64,000 bases of DNA from Apoderus coryli (lineage: Eukaryota > Arthropoda > Insecta > Coleoptera > Attelabidae). The DNA lies in NCBI GenBank assembly GCA_911728435.2, contig OU452199.1, positions 38,575,253 through 38,639,252 on the forward strand, in the 5' to 3' direction. Below, in pieces: positions 32,801 through 44,628 of the stretch (position 1 is its first letter; each line of letters begins with the position of its first letter). The position numbers and the translations under genes are program-made. The notes beneath the pieces are model-generated. The model did not search any database, was not told where the DNA came from, and worked only from the letters and a program-made list of their open reading frames with translations.

Positions 32801-33957
32801 TATACTAATTTCGAAGGCGGAATTTAGTTATATGGGAAAAGTTATATAAGAAACACTTTTCACATTTTCTGTTAGTTATCAGATAGTTGAAATACGAGCA
32901 ACATGCAAGTAAAATGGCTATGCAAATGTTGTTAACATCCTGTATATTAGAATGGTTTTTGGCTTTTAAATATCTTTCAATTAGTTTATTAAATATTTCC
33001 AGACAACTTTTCAGACGTCATTCGTATATTAACTTTGCTATTAAAATCAAATTAAAACAAAAAGTGGGTTTGCCATCAACCTACGGCACTGATTCTATAC
33101 TAAACTTTAAATCATTAATCACTCAACACCTATTTACTTTTAAAAGCATTTTTAAAAAACAAATATCAGTGTATACCCTTTAGATTCAGTGAAATATGCA
33201 TTTATTTCAATCAGGTGTTAAAAATAAAACATAATAAAAAAACTAATAGGATCATGCAAGAGCTTTTCCATAAAATCCTTGTTCCAACACGGAATATTAA
33301 AAAAAAAAAAGATTTATCATCAATGTATGCAAAAATTAAACGCTATTGTTCAAATTGTGTTGCACATCAACATAGAGCTAATGAAACGTGAATTATGCAT
33401 AAAAGAGCTTTCGACCAAAAAATAAATATTCACGTTGTACAATCGAGTATTGATTTTATTATTAAAATTTTACATTTAAATCCTTTAAGGAAACTTTTCT
33501 TTAATATAACAGCAAGAATATTTGGAGCTTGGAATTAATTATCTGCTCTATTTTAAAGCATAAAGCTTTCTATCAATCAATCAATCAGTCTTAGTATGCC
33601 ACTACTTATGATCTTGTGTTCTTCTCTTAATTCAGGATATCTTTCTTGTCGTGTTTGTGTTAAGCTTTGATGCAAAGCACTGATATCTCCTATTTTGGCA
33701 TATCGCTGCTCTTTATTAGTGAGTGAACCGATTTGAAATACCGCACAATTTATTATTGACCAGAAAATAGAAGAACAAATTCATTATAAATGTCTCAATT
33801 GGACTGCCAGAGTTGGTGAAGAATATCTAATGTAAATTCGTAGACAAATATAAACAAAAGAAAGATATATTCAATTAAATTGAGGCTCTGTAGTTTCTAT
33901 ATCGCCGATACAGGGAAAAATGGAATAAACTGATATATTAATTGAAAAAAAAAATAA
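32801..33957. other. AT-rich stretch with possible LINE remnants
   Basis: A frame at about 32990-33180 (KVGLPSTYGTD, then FKSLITQHLFTF) could be a worn ORF2 C-terminus. A segment ending in an ATCA repeat at about 33573-33587 looks like a retroposon tail. Neither is firm enough to assign, and nothing else is recognised. Confidence 0.3.
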
Positions 33958-34033
33958 GCGACACAAGTCAGATTCGAACCCAAAATCGCCCAATTGCCGG
34001 TCAGGTGTTCTACCAATTGAACTACTGTAGCGC
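33958..34033 (-). repeat. tRNA-derived SINE head, minus strand
   Basis: The reverse strand reads TAGTTCAATTGGTAGAACAC (box A-like) and later GGGTTCGAATCTGAC (box B-like). A T-rich run follows on the element's 3' side. The GTTCAATTGGTA segment matches the head at 34181-34250 on the opposite strand, so the two form a divergent pair 148 bp apart. Confidence 0.65.
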
Positions 34034-34180
34034 ATAGTGCAAATCTATTTCAATTCGCATACGTTATGCTTACTATGTGCCGTGCTACGACGTCTCGATC
34101 TTTAATTCTAAGACAACACAATGCCAGAACGTATTGTTATTTCTCATTGCAAGCCACAAATAAACAATACAAACGTCAGA

Positions 34181-34250
34181 AAGATGTAGTTCAATTGGTA
34201 AAACACCTGGGCGGCAATCGGGAGATATGTGGTTCTAGTCCTACTGGCTC
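34181..34250 (+). repeat. tRNA-derived SINE head, plus strand
   Basis: The head contains GATGTAGTTCAATTGGTAAA (box A-like) and GTGGTTCTAGTCCTAC (worn box B). A body follows with CCGAATAAAGAAATGG and AACAATATCGGTCAG; a similar body piece recurs near 34800. The anticodon region is altered, so it is not a functional tRNA gene. Confidence 0.6.
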
Positions 34251-34382
34251 TAGAATCCCCTTACATCAGTTCAGAACAGTTCTTGTCCGATGCCGAATAA
34301 AGAAATGGGAAAAGAACAATATCGGTCAGTTTGGGTACTACTGATTTAAAAGAAAATGTTGTATTTCAATAGCAGAGAATAC

Positions 34383-34706
34383 ATACACGGTTGGATTGTT
34401 AGAAAATGATTAAAACCTGGACGCTTTAAACCCCTACTGCTATATGAAAATCCCTATCACAGGGCTAAAGTGATTTCGTAGTTCTGGAGTGGTTTGTAAA
34501 CTACGGACCCAAACAACATGCTTATCAATATGTGCACGGTTGGATTGTTAGAAAATGATTAAAAACTGGACGCTTTAAAATGATGTATCACTCGACCTCT
34601 ACTGCTATATGAAAATCCCTATCACAGGGCTAAAGCGATTTCGTAGTTCTGGGGTGGTTTGTAAACTACGGACCCAAACAACATGCTTATCAATATGTGC
34701 ATGTGT
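34383..34706. repeat. Tandem duplication, about 155 and 169 bp units
   Basis: Both units begin ACGGTTGGATTGTTAGAAAA and include CCCTATCACAGGGCTAAAG and AAACTACGGACCCAAACAAC. The second carries an extra segment ATGATGTATCACTCGACC that also occurs in the modular SINE at 5.7 kb. A third partial copy starts at about 34968. The array is probably built from a SINE body. Confidence 0.75.
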
Positions 34707-34989
34707 GTCAAATAATCCAAAAATAGTCCAAAACCAGTACTTGCCCAAGACCTATACTCGATTTTGATAGATTTAGACCCGTTCCGGAATATTTCTGAAG
34801 CCGCATAAAGAAATGGAAAAAGAACCATAACGGTCAGTGATGTGTTTGAAATGTAAGACGATTGAGGAAATCACAAATTGTTGGATGGTGTGTATGGAGA
34901 TGCTGCCGGAAAAGTTTGAGAAAACTGATTTAAAAAAAAGGTTTGTCTTTCAGTAGCTGACACTACATATACGGTTGAATTGTTAGAAA

Positions 34990-35977
34990 TTCAATTAAAA
35001 ACTGAACACTCATTATCACAGATTTGTTAATGAATCAAGTTGAGTCAAATGTTGATAAGATTCTTAATTTTGCACGTGTCTCATTCATATACACATTTAA
35101 CACCAATTATTAGATGATTAAATAAATGTTAGTGATAATGATGATGAACAATTAAAATATGTTATTTTATATCTACAATAACAAGGTTAAATTTAGTTTT
35201 AATAAATTTTTCATTTACATAGAAAATCCGTTTACGATTTATATTATTTTTTGTTTATATAGAATTTAGTCCCAATTTAGAAGCTTAAAATCGACAATCT
35301 AAACGTGTGATTTAGACAGTCACAAACGACAATGGACTTTTATGACAAAGTTAAATTTATATATTTATATTTAATTAATCATCAAAGTTTTAATTGAGAT
35401 GTTATTATAAAAAAAATCTTATTTATATAATAATGTAATATCGTCAGACGAAAAATTATTTCAATTACTGTGTGACCTTGATTGTCTCTTTGACCGTTAC
35501 CTTTAAGGTCTTTGGAGCCTGTTTTTTCAAATGGAACCCTATATTTTTGACGATCACCTTTAATATTTTGATAATGTTAATAATATTAATTGCTTTATTG
35601 CTCAACAGAAATAGTATATTGTGCAACGAATATGAAATGACATATTTATATTTCCTACGAGTATGATCGTTTGCAGCATGAGCCGCAGACGAGTGCTGCA
35701 ATTCATACGAGTAGGAAATGGTAATTTCATGTGAGTTCACACTATAGGTACTTTCTACGACTGTTTGAATGCTTTTTCGAAACTTACCTATACTCGCCCT
35801 GTTGGCGTAAGCCTAAATCCAATAAGTTAAACGTATACAATTGACTAGGTGGTGTAAAACTATATTCACTATCACTCTTTTTCAATATATAAATAGCTTT
35901 AAAACCCTCGAAATTAGCGAAATAATTTAGTAAGAATAATAAACTGTCAATTTGGTTTAATTGTATTGTCGGTGTTG
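34990..35977. other. No gene or element recognised
   Basis: AT-rich intronic sequence. A short inverted pair (CTACGAGTATGATCG and CATACGAGTAGG around 35657-35715) is the only structure noted. Confidence 0.4.
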
Positions 35978-37380
35978 CTATGGTGATTTTTCATAACCGA
36001 TGCTCCAAGGCATTTGATACGCTTCGCCATGAAACATTGCTAAAGATTTTGCGCTACTTCGGCTTAAGTCAACATGCAGTCAATTTTTTCCAAAACTATT
36101 TAAGCAATAGAAGACAACGGGTGATTTATAAAAATAAAACTTCTCAGGTTCTTAATGTACAGAGAGGAGTACCTCAAGGTTCAATTTTGGGCCCCCTACT
36201 TTTTAGTCTGTATACTTCAGAGTTGCCTAAACACCTTGCTTTTTGTAGGTGCCAACTTTTTGCTGACGATTCTCAGATTTACTTGACCTGTCCCTCTAAT
36301 TTGATAGCGGATGCTTGCGCTAGGATAAACATGGATTTGGAACGACTAAGAATATTTTCGCAGGATCATTCATTAATTTTGAACCCAAGTAAGTGTGCGG
36401 TCATGTTGTTTGGGAAGAGAAAGGATGTGGCTAGTTTGAGGCCTTTAGTCAACATCACAATCAATGGCTCTCCTGTTGAGGTCAAGACAGAGGCGAGGAA
36501 TTTGGGGTTGATTTTGGATAACGGAGCAACATGTCGCCACATGCACAAAAAAGGCTGTTGGGTGTCTAAAGTTATTGTATAGCTCTCGACATCTCCTTAG
36601 CCCGAAGGTAAAATTATTATTGTGCGACTCTATGGTTCTCTCCAAGTTTAATCACTGTGACCTTGTATATGGACCTTGTTTGACTGCTGAGGTTTCTGCT
36701 AGTATCCAGAAAATCCAAAAGTATTGTCTTAGATTTGCATATGGGATAAAAAGAAGTAGACCTGTCAGTCACAAATTGAAAGATGCTGGTTGGTTGGACA
36801 TGAAAAACAGACGATATATGCATCGTTGCTGTTTTTACCATAAAATAGTTAAAACGCAAACACCGGCTTACTTATACCATAAAATACAATTTCGTACGGA
36901 CGTTCACAATCTAAACTTGCGACATAAAGGTAAACTAACGCCACCAATACATAGAACTGGAATTTTCGAACGGTCATTTACATACGATATTGCTAATGTT
37001 TATAATGACTTGCCTCGCTGCCTGCTCGAATCTAGTCTGTATAAATTTAAGGTAGAATTGCGAAAAGAATTGTTTAACAGTTCAAAATTTTGAAAAAAAA
37101 ATTATATTTGTCTTGTTTTTTTGTCTTATGACAAATAAGTATTTAAAATTAATGAATTAATTAATTGTTCGCCTAGTAACTTTTTGTGTTGTTTTTTCTG
37201 TTTCTTGGGACAATTAGTAATAGAATTAGGTAGATATATATTACTTTTTTTTCTAAGGATAAGTGTTAAGACAGATGAGGCATGCTGCACTCATGCCTTT
37301 TCAATTGTGTATTATTGATTGTTTAATTTATTGATTTTTTTAGAAATGTACGCAATTTGAATAAAGACTATTATTATTAT
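35978..37380 (+). pseudogene. 5'-truncated LINE, RT and C-terminus, one frameshift
   Basis: One frame (35980-36550) starts at CSKAFDTLRHETLLKILR and contains GVPQGSILGPLLFSLYTSEL and the catalytic CQLFADDSQIYL. A one-base shift near 36535-36545 moves the protein to the frame that continues to 37093, with IQKIQKYCLRFAYGIKRSRP, AGWLDMKNRRYMHR and an end FKVELRKELFNSS. The 3' end is TGAATAAAGACTA with a TTA repeat. It is close in layout to the intact 6.6-kb LINE and is sense relative to the plus strand. Confidence 0.9.
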
Positions 37381-37807
37381 TTTGTCATTACCAGGAAATT
37401 TACTCATCCATTTTTAAATACTTCACACTGGTTTTAAGTTGCCCTTTTTTCACGTAGACAAAATCGATCGTGTAGTAATTAAACGCAATTTCATGTTTTT
37501 CTTATGAAACCCCCTTTGAATAGCATTTGAAAAACCAGACCTAACATTAAAAAGACCTTTAAGATTACGGTCAAGGACATAATCAAGATAATAGTTCGCA
37601 AAAAGTCCTACAAAACCATTTTTCGTTTAGATTACAGCCCTACAGTTGGCCCGTTCCTCCCGACTCACCCTGTATATTTTCTTATAGTTTGCTGTGCATT
37701 GTGTAAGCCTAGTTTTAATTTGTAATTAATTCGCGAATAGTTAATAGTAATATTCTCGATAACTCTTCATCTTCTAGTAAGAATTTCTATTGACGTCTAT
37801 TAATGAG

Positions 37808-37850
37808 ACAGGCTGATGATGGAGTGAGCGGACTCCGAAACAAGTCCCTT
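37808..37850 (+). ncRNA. Hammerhead-like motif with exact CTGATGA core
   Basis: CTGATGA (37813-37819) is followed by T, a perfect 5-bp stem II (GGAGT 37821-37825 with ACTCC 37832-37836), GAAAC (37837-37841), AA, then GTC (37844-37846). Stem I can form from AGG before the core and CCT after GTC. Stem III is only two pairs (AC with GU). The extra T between core and stem II and the tiny stem III lower the likelihood of activity. The same plan is seen at 18.5 kb, and both are followed by a TTTAGTGGAGATG-like segment. Confidence 0.5.
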
Positions 37851-38492
37851 ATGCGTTGAGGCTGATATTATATTAAATAATTTAGTGGAGATGATGATTG
37901 CGTTTGCACTCCACTGCATCATATGGATTACTTATTTAATTTGATTATTAATTAACCAATAAGAAACGAAGTGGCCCTAAAACAGAACCTTGTAGCACAC
38001 TATGAAAAATGTTCTAACATCAAATCGTAGAAATTTGGAATAACCTCGAACTCGATATGAATATGCATCAAATGATTTTCAACAGTTGCTCTTAATTGAA
38101 AAAGCATTAAGGACGGGCAAAATGCTGATCAGCTGTAAAAAAACGTTGCCACATTTCGTCTATGAAGATTGAAAATGGCTTTTGATAAGTGCTGCAACGT
38201 TTTGCAAGGGTCCAGACCAATAGATGTCTAATATTAATAATTATTATTTCAAATAGCACAATTTTGTAACAATTTTTATTAACAAAAAAATAAAAATATG
38301 TAAATCATTAGGTACTTTTTTATTGTTATTAAACAATGAAACCTTGGGAATGGAAGTTGCGGCTGTTAAATATCCGGGCCTAACAGTCTGCGATGCACAT
38401 TTTGTTGAATATTTGTCGCACATATGTTTGGTATGTGTTAATCACGATGTTTCATGGTTATTTAATAAATTGCCTTGTCTTAGTTATGTATA

Positions 38493-38880
38493 CAGGGAGC
38501 ACCAAAAGTCACGCATAAACTCGATAAAATTTGAAGAAAACAGTTTTGGATAGAAACTTACGCGCATGTCACTTTGGTTTAACTTACCCTTTTCGTCATG
38601 TAACAATTGCATATTTTTCTTATGAAACCCCCTGTATATTATGAATTTTTATGATTCTCCATAAGATTCTAATGACTTTTGACTTTTTATGAAATTCATC
38701 TCAAATGAATGAAAAATTATTATTCTGGTTTCGTCAATTTTAACTTTTTGGAAAGTCAAAGCAATCCATGTTCATTAATTTTATTATTATATAGGGGGTT
38801 CTATAAGAAAAACCTCTATATGCAATTACGTTTATCTACTACACGATCGACCAGGTATACGTGACTTTTGACCCTCACTG
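38493..38880. mobile_element. TA-flanked MITE with CAAAAGTCACG-type ends
   Basis: The left end CAGGGAGCACCAAAAGTCAC and the reverse complement of the right end CAGTGAGGGTCAAAAGTCAC are adjacent to TA. Inner inverted segments include CTTATGAAACCCCCTGTAT on the left and an AGGGGGTTCTATAAGAAAAA counterpart. It is 388 bp and non-coding. A partial copy lies at 57088 and an internal fragment at about 37466-37515. Confidence 0.78.
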
Positions 38881-39421
38881 TATAAAAAATAAATTGTTAA
38901 ATAAATGCAAAGTTTAGATTTTCATTGCCATTAACATATTTTAAAAAAATAAATAAAAACCAGTAAATTGTCATTAATAATTCAATAACTAAACGAACTA
39001 TATTTTAACGAATTTGATAGGAAAAGTCCTACATGTACAGGGTGAGCAAAACTCGATGTCCCAGCTCTGTTCTGAGAAAATGAAAAGCGATAGAAAAATT
39101 CTGAAAAGAGATTCTTAAATGGGATTAAGTAAGCTCCATTTTAACGCACATTTGATTTTGTTTCCAAATTTGGAAACTAAAGCAAATGACGTCAACAACT
39201 TTTTTTTCCAGAAACATATCTATATTTTTATATAGTTCAAAAGAGCTAATTTTTCTAAACAACTTTTGTAAAGAAAAAAATTTGCTATCTTCATTCGTTA
39301 AAAAATTAAAAGCAAATTTGTAGGAAAAACTATTATCAAAAATTCGCAACTTTCACAACTTTTAAACAAGTAGGCTTTGGAAACAAACTGCAATAATTAT
39401 ATCTGTTAATACACTATACAC

Positions 39422-41135
39422 ATGCGGTGTGACAAGTTTAAGACGGCATTGCAACATCCAAGGTCTAAGCACTGGCATATGATCGACTACGTAATTGTTC
39501 GCGCTCGTGACCGACATGAAGTGAAGGGCACCAAAGTTGCTGATGGCTGGACTGATCACCGACTTGTACGATCCAGTATGACCATACGTCTACCTACAAA
39601 GCGACCACAACAGGGAAGGAAACTAAGGCGAAAGTTTGACATCGAATGCCTAAAGGACAACCGAGCGAAACTGTGTTTCCAACAATACTTGCTAGACAAG
39701 CTCCTGGAGGAATATCCAGGTGATATTGAAGAACACTAGTCGTGATTTAGGTCCGCCGTGCTCTCTGCTGGTGACGAGACTAATACTATCCTAAAACGCG
39801 TGCGCTATGGAGTTGAATCCCCAACAGCCATGCGCGTCGCTCATTTTTATTATTTATTTGATTCAAATAACCAGGAATTAACTTTAATCTGTTATTTTAA
39901 GTAAATAAATATTTATTTCTGCCAAAGCAGCCCAGGCCAAATAACTATTTTAATAAAATCAAATAACTCTATTTATTCCGGACAAAGACTGTTTATTTGA
40001 GTAAAATAAATTTTGTTTGAGTTAAACAAATAAAAGCCAAATAATCATTTATTAGAGTTCTTTTTTAGAATTTTTTTCAGTGTTTCAAATGGCGAAGTCT
40101 GAAGTACAACGAAGAACCCGATATCTGAAGAGTCAGTGGTAAACAGCTAAATCGATCGAAATGCAACAACTAGCGGACAGCAGCAACACCAGAGCTTTCT
40201 TCCATGCCACTAAGGCCATTTACGGCCTCTCTGAACAGTCTTAACCCAATGCAAACCAGGGATTGCACGTCAATTGGTTCCAGGTGAAAGGAATATTTTC
40301 AGGAACTGCTAAACAGGGACATGAATGTCGATAATGCAATACTCGATCGATTGCCACATAGACCAACCCAACAACACTAGGAAGATGTATCTTCCCTGCA
40401 AGAAGTTGATAAAGCGATTCGCCAACTTAAAAAACAACAAAGCAGCTGGCTCTGATGGCATATCTCCTGAGCTTTTTAAAGAAGGAGGACCAGTGATATT
40501 GGAACATTCTCATGTTCTAATAACCAAAATGCGCGACGCCTCATTGTCACTATATTTAAGGAGATAGGTCCGTATGTGAAACATTTCCTCTCCATCGCCG
40601 GAAAAGTTATTGCAAAATTTTGTCCAATCGTCTTCTACCACTCTCGGAAGGGTGCCGGAAACACAATAGTTTTAGACCCAACAGGGGAACAGCCGACATG
40701 ATATTTACTGCCAGGCAAATGGAGGAAAAGTCACGGGAACAAAATGGTCCTCTAGACATGGGTTTTATAGACCAAGGCGTTCGACTCCTCAACGGATGTC
40801 CCAAGAAGTTCATCCGGATACTTCGACTCTTTCACGATAATATGAAAGCAGCAGTTCTCAACAGCAGCGGACCGGGAGAACCCTTTCAGATCGTCTATAG
40901 ATTCGATGGCGGCGGACTCTTCAACCTTCGTAGACTGCAAGCTGGGACGAAGATCCTATCCACATCAGTCATTGAGCGAATGAAAATGTTGTCCTAGCTG
41001 ATACAGAAGAGGATATATAAAGAAAACACAGATTCTCCATCAGCCTGTACCAAACATTGTAGCTGTCCCACTACATATTCGAGTTAACGGAGGCAGACTT
41101 CAGAACATCGAGTTTCTCTATAATTGAAATTTCTT
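39422..41135 (+). pseudogene. Decayed RTE-type LINE (endonuclease and RT)
   Basis: The segments are in order: the endonuclease end HPRSKHWHMIDYVIVRARDR and DGWTDHRLVRSSM, a linker with SNTRAFFHATKAIYGLSEQS, the RT entry DKAIRQLKNNKAAGSDGISP with ELFKEGGP, then FRPNRGTADMIFTARQMEEK, LFHDNMKAAVLNSSGPGEPF, GGLFNLRRLQ, and HIRVNGGRLQNIEFLYN. The order and motifs fit RTE-like LINEs (the family often annotated as craniofacial development protein 2-like). Many frameshifts and a missing YADD box make it dead. An AT-rich insertion (39845-40080) splits it. Confidence 0.8.
39845..40080. mobile_element. AT-rich inverted-repeat insertion within the RTE relic
   Basis: Between coding pieces of the RTE element lies about 236 bp of AT-rich DNA with repeated and inverted motifs such as TTATTTGATTCAAATAA, CCAAATAACTATTTTAATAA and GTTTATTTGAGTAAAATAAA. 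It has no coding sense and interrupts the linker between endonuclease and RT, so it is probably a small MITE. Its exact ends are not resolved. Confidence 0.45.
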
Positions 41136-41689
41136 ATGAAAGTGGTAATTGTTTTTTATATGAATTAAAAATAATAAAGGCAGTGGTGAAAAGCATTGAA
41201 AATTTTTAAGTAAAACCCAATATCACAAGACTTTTTTACAGATAAAAACAGGTTAAGTTGTAAAATAAGACCGACACGAAACTTTGCCGTTGGAAACTTT
41301 CACCGGTTCCTTAAAATTGCTTGTAATCCTTAACACGTGCCAAATTACAGCTGCTAATGAAGGTTGCATTGCGGCAATTATAGCACCAATCTAATTTCTC
41401 GGTGTGACAGCTAAAGTTTTGCGGCGGTCTGGGGGTCTCTTAATTGTATCTAAAAAATCCTAAATTGAAAATCTAGATGCCTAATAAAACTTAATGTATC
41501 TAACAAATACAGCATGCAAAAAAACGTGATACGTAAAACGGAAAAAGTTGATAATAAAGACTACCATGCTTTAGAGCAGTTATTTAGAGGTCAGAAAAAA
41601 TTGTTGAACGTTTATAAACAGGCACATTAATATAATGAAGTCATACACCTTCACGTCAAAGCTAGCATGCGAATGCAAACAGTCCTTCT

Positions 41690-42205
41690 AAAGCAACTGA
41701 CAGCTCAACAGATCATGATTACTTTGCCTTAGATGCCGTGACACGAAGGCATATAGAGGGAAACGAAACGGGTGATCAACTTGCAAAAGAGCGGGCCAAC
41801 GCATCGTTCTGCGATCCGGAACCCATCATTGGTATTACAAAAAGAATTCCTTAAATGGGAAAGTCTTACTAGAGGAATACTCCAGCCCAGAGACAATTGA
41901 AGAGTTTCATTAAAGTTTCAGAATTATAAGCCAAAAAAGCTTATCAAACTAAATAGAAACGATTTAAGACGCCCTTTTAAAGGACACCGGTGAGGTATTA
42001 TCTCAAAAACGTTTGCCTGCGTGAGGACGAAAAATGTTGTTTGCCCGAAGAAGTAACAGAGACTCTGTGGCTATATGGCACCTTGGATAGATTACTTTAT
42101 CATGCGAGAAAGCAAGAGAATTGACCTAAAAAAGTTGCTTGTTTTGTTGCAAATTCCACCGCTCGTCACTAATATACAAGAGCACATCAAAACTAAGCTT
42201 CAATA
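41690..42205 (+). pseudogene. LINE RNase H relic
   Basis: Frame-shifted translation gives VPWHEGI, EGNETGDQLAKERANAS and DPEPIIGITKRIP, which match the RNase H end motif (GHxGIxGNExAD) of LINEs. The downstream tail keeps ESLTRGILQPRDN, CVRTKNVVCPKK and QRLCGYMAPWIDYFI, as in the Cys/His tail after RNase H. It lies just after the RTE relic but RTE elements lack RNase H, so it should be a separate element related to the 12.2-12.7 kb relic. Confidence 0.65.
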
Positions 42206-42209
42206 ACAA

Positions 42210-43620
42210 AAGAAAACAAAATAATCTATATAATAAGCCACCACAAATTGTAATATGGTCAGGTATATAAGTAGGACAGTCAAGTTTCAATATCTCCCTA
42301 CTCAGATCTGCCAGAGAATAAACGAGAACTACTTAACACTGAAAGTCTTTCATCCAGGCAGAAGCAATGACTCCTGTCTATCTTCTTACATTTGTTTTAA
42401 TGTGCACGAAAAATCATTTTGAAGTTGCTCTGGAGTCACTATTGTTTTCATGAATGCATCACTGAAGTCAGAGTCTCATTGAAATTAATTTTCAGAGCTT
42501 CTTGCTAACCTTTTACAAACTTGGGCAGATTTCAAAGGAATGCATAATATACATCAATAAAATAAGAATATTTGGAGAAATATGAATGAACCAAAAGCAA
42601 GAGAACTGTGTAACGAGAAGCCTTATATTCCTAATGAGGCACTTCCGATATCTGAAAACAAATCATACTGACCGTGGCCTTCGTTTGTGCAAGAGTTATT
42701 GTTTTGTTCTGTTAAAAATATAAGAGCATGGTAATAGAGCAACGAAACGTGATATCGCACATGAAACTTGGAAACAGTCCTAGTGAAACATAAGTTTTTG
42801 AGTGATTTAAGTAATTCCAAGATTGTCGATAACACAAAAGATGATTCAGGATTTTCTTTCCACGTCATAAACGGGTGATAATAAGGAAAAAAAAAACAAA
42901 TTCATTAGATGGATGTATGAGATGCTACCTGACCAAGAAGGCAGCTAATACAGGCAAATTTGAGAGCAGTTCGCCGGGAACGAAAACTTAAAACTTCTAA
43001 CAGTGATTCCGATTGTCCTGAATGGAGAGATTATAGAACTGAAGTCTGAAGTCAAATATTTATATATATAAAATATATGATGACTTGCAAGCATTACTTG
43101 GGGTTCTAGTGAGACAAGGGCACTATAAATCATCACCATCATAGAAGTAGAAAGAACGGCGAATGAAGCGACTGTAAGAGTATCTGAAGAGAACCTGGAG
43201 ATCTCTGATAGAAGAGAATCAGCATGAACTCTTACATGATAGGGCGGTACATATCTGAAACGTCCTAGAGAGTTTATAAGGAGTCTGAAACAGGAAGAGC
43301 ATCAGTAACTTGAAACAAACAGTAAGAGCTTCAAGACAGTGCAGCACAACGGATCATCAGACATTTCTAATTAAATATTAATCTGTAGCAATTGATGTTT
43401 TGACGATAGGAATTTTTGAGCCTCTAACTTCTAGAGTTTTCTAAATTTTGCATCATAAATAAAACGAACATTACCGCTAAGTGCAATTTTACAAGCGTCG
43501 TTTTTAAGTATCACCAAGTGTCTAAAAGTTCTTTCTTAATTTGACAACTTTGTGATGGCTTTTGATCAACACTAAAAAATAAAAAGACCAAAAAAACAAC
43601 ATCAATAAACATCAAACCAT
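42210..43620. other. No gene or element recognised
   Basis: A stretch with somewhat lower AT content in parts and no open frame longer than about 80 codons. I see no transposase, RT or host motif and no terminal repeats. It lies inside the first visible CRTC intron, next to the exon at 43624. Confidence 0.4.
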
Positions 43621-43623
43621 CAC

Positions 43624-43827
43624 CTTATTCGTGTTAGATGGGCTGTTGTTATCAGGCTGTTGCTCATGGGGCTTATTATTGTTGTTATTATTATTAATAA
43701 TTGGCGTGGCATTGGCGGCATCACCGGCCGACACGTTCGGCAGAGAGCCACCACGGAAGGCGCCCAATGATTGGGTATTGATGCGCAGTCGGTGCTTATT
43801 TGGACTACGATCTGTGGAGCCCTGTAC
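43624..43827 (-). CDS. Crtc: CRTC exon with GGSLPNVS motif (most 5' exon visible)
   Basis: This 204-nt exon (68 codons, phase 0) lies between a TTGGACAG acceptor and an AAG/GTGATG donor. It encodes VQGSTDRSPNKHRLRINTQS, then GAFRGGSLPNVSAGDAANAT and a run of seven Asn. The GGSLPNV block matches the conserved GGSLPNVNQ of CRTC proteins near the end of the CREB-binding domain (the Ser70 region of mammalian CRTC2, another kinase site). The Asn run is coded by AAT/AAC repeats and may vary in length. The N-terminal exon with the FSEKIAL segment should lie further upstream and was not found in 43828-64000. Confidence 0.88.
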
Positions 43828-44628
43828 CTGTCCAAGAAATACATATATACAATTATTCTGAAATACTAAATAAAATATTAGAAGTTTCTGCAAAATTGTG
43901 AAATAAAAGCTTAGTGTTTTAGGATTATAAGTAGCCTGGTGAAACACCAAGAATTCTAAGAGTTTTGTAGGTTAAGTTGTTAGATAAAACATTTAACTTT
44001 ACGACAACGTTGCGAGATATTATCAAAGCAATGACGATATTCAGAAAATTCAAAATTAAGTACATCGTTTTGGTCGAGCATTTATAATTTTTGAAGACGA
44101 CGTCACAGCGAGATAATTCGCAACGCTGTGACATCATTTATCCCAATATATCAGCCGTCCCAAATTCGCAAAAACGTGGTTGACTAAAGCAGAATAATCA
44201 AATGTATTTACTTGGAAAGAGAAATTAATTTAGCATAACATAATCTCTAAAAATCATGATACGCTGCGGCTTGCTTTTACCCATCATTGTTTTATCAGTT
44301 CTTTTGACTAGCCCTCATATGATCCGTGAAATTTTTGACAAACCATATAAAACATTGACACAACCAAATTAACTAAAATGGACCTTCGTAAAGGTTCCCT
44401 ATAACTAAATACAGAGCGTTTTGATTGGTCTTAAAATGTATAATTTGGATTATCTGCAAACAGTAGAATTTGCTAAAACATAATAAAACTAGCTTTCAAA
44501 ATTAACCAATAACTTTGAAACTTGAAGGTTTAGGTATAAGATACCTTAGTACTTTTTGGAAGACCATTGAATTGCACACATGATGGATCTAAAATATACA
44601 GGGTGTACCATTTGAGATAAGAAAGATA
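43828..44628. other. Probable CRTC intron, nothing recognised
   Basis: AT-rich sequence without coding motifs. A CAGGGTGTACC motif at about 44600 may be a Tc1/mariner-type terminus; the LINE at 44629 begins right after it, and a TACTGGGTGG-like inverse lies past the LINE at about 45714-45723, so the LINE may be nested in a small MITE. Confidence 0.4.

Noticed and set aside
42210..43620. Further RTE or host coding sequence
   Set aside because: Read in all frames without recognisable motifs; reported as unassigned.
43631..43861. Plus-strand Leu-rich 76-codon frame resembling a signal peptide
   Set aside because: The Leu run is the antisense of the Asn repeat in the CRTC exon; no independent support.
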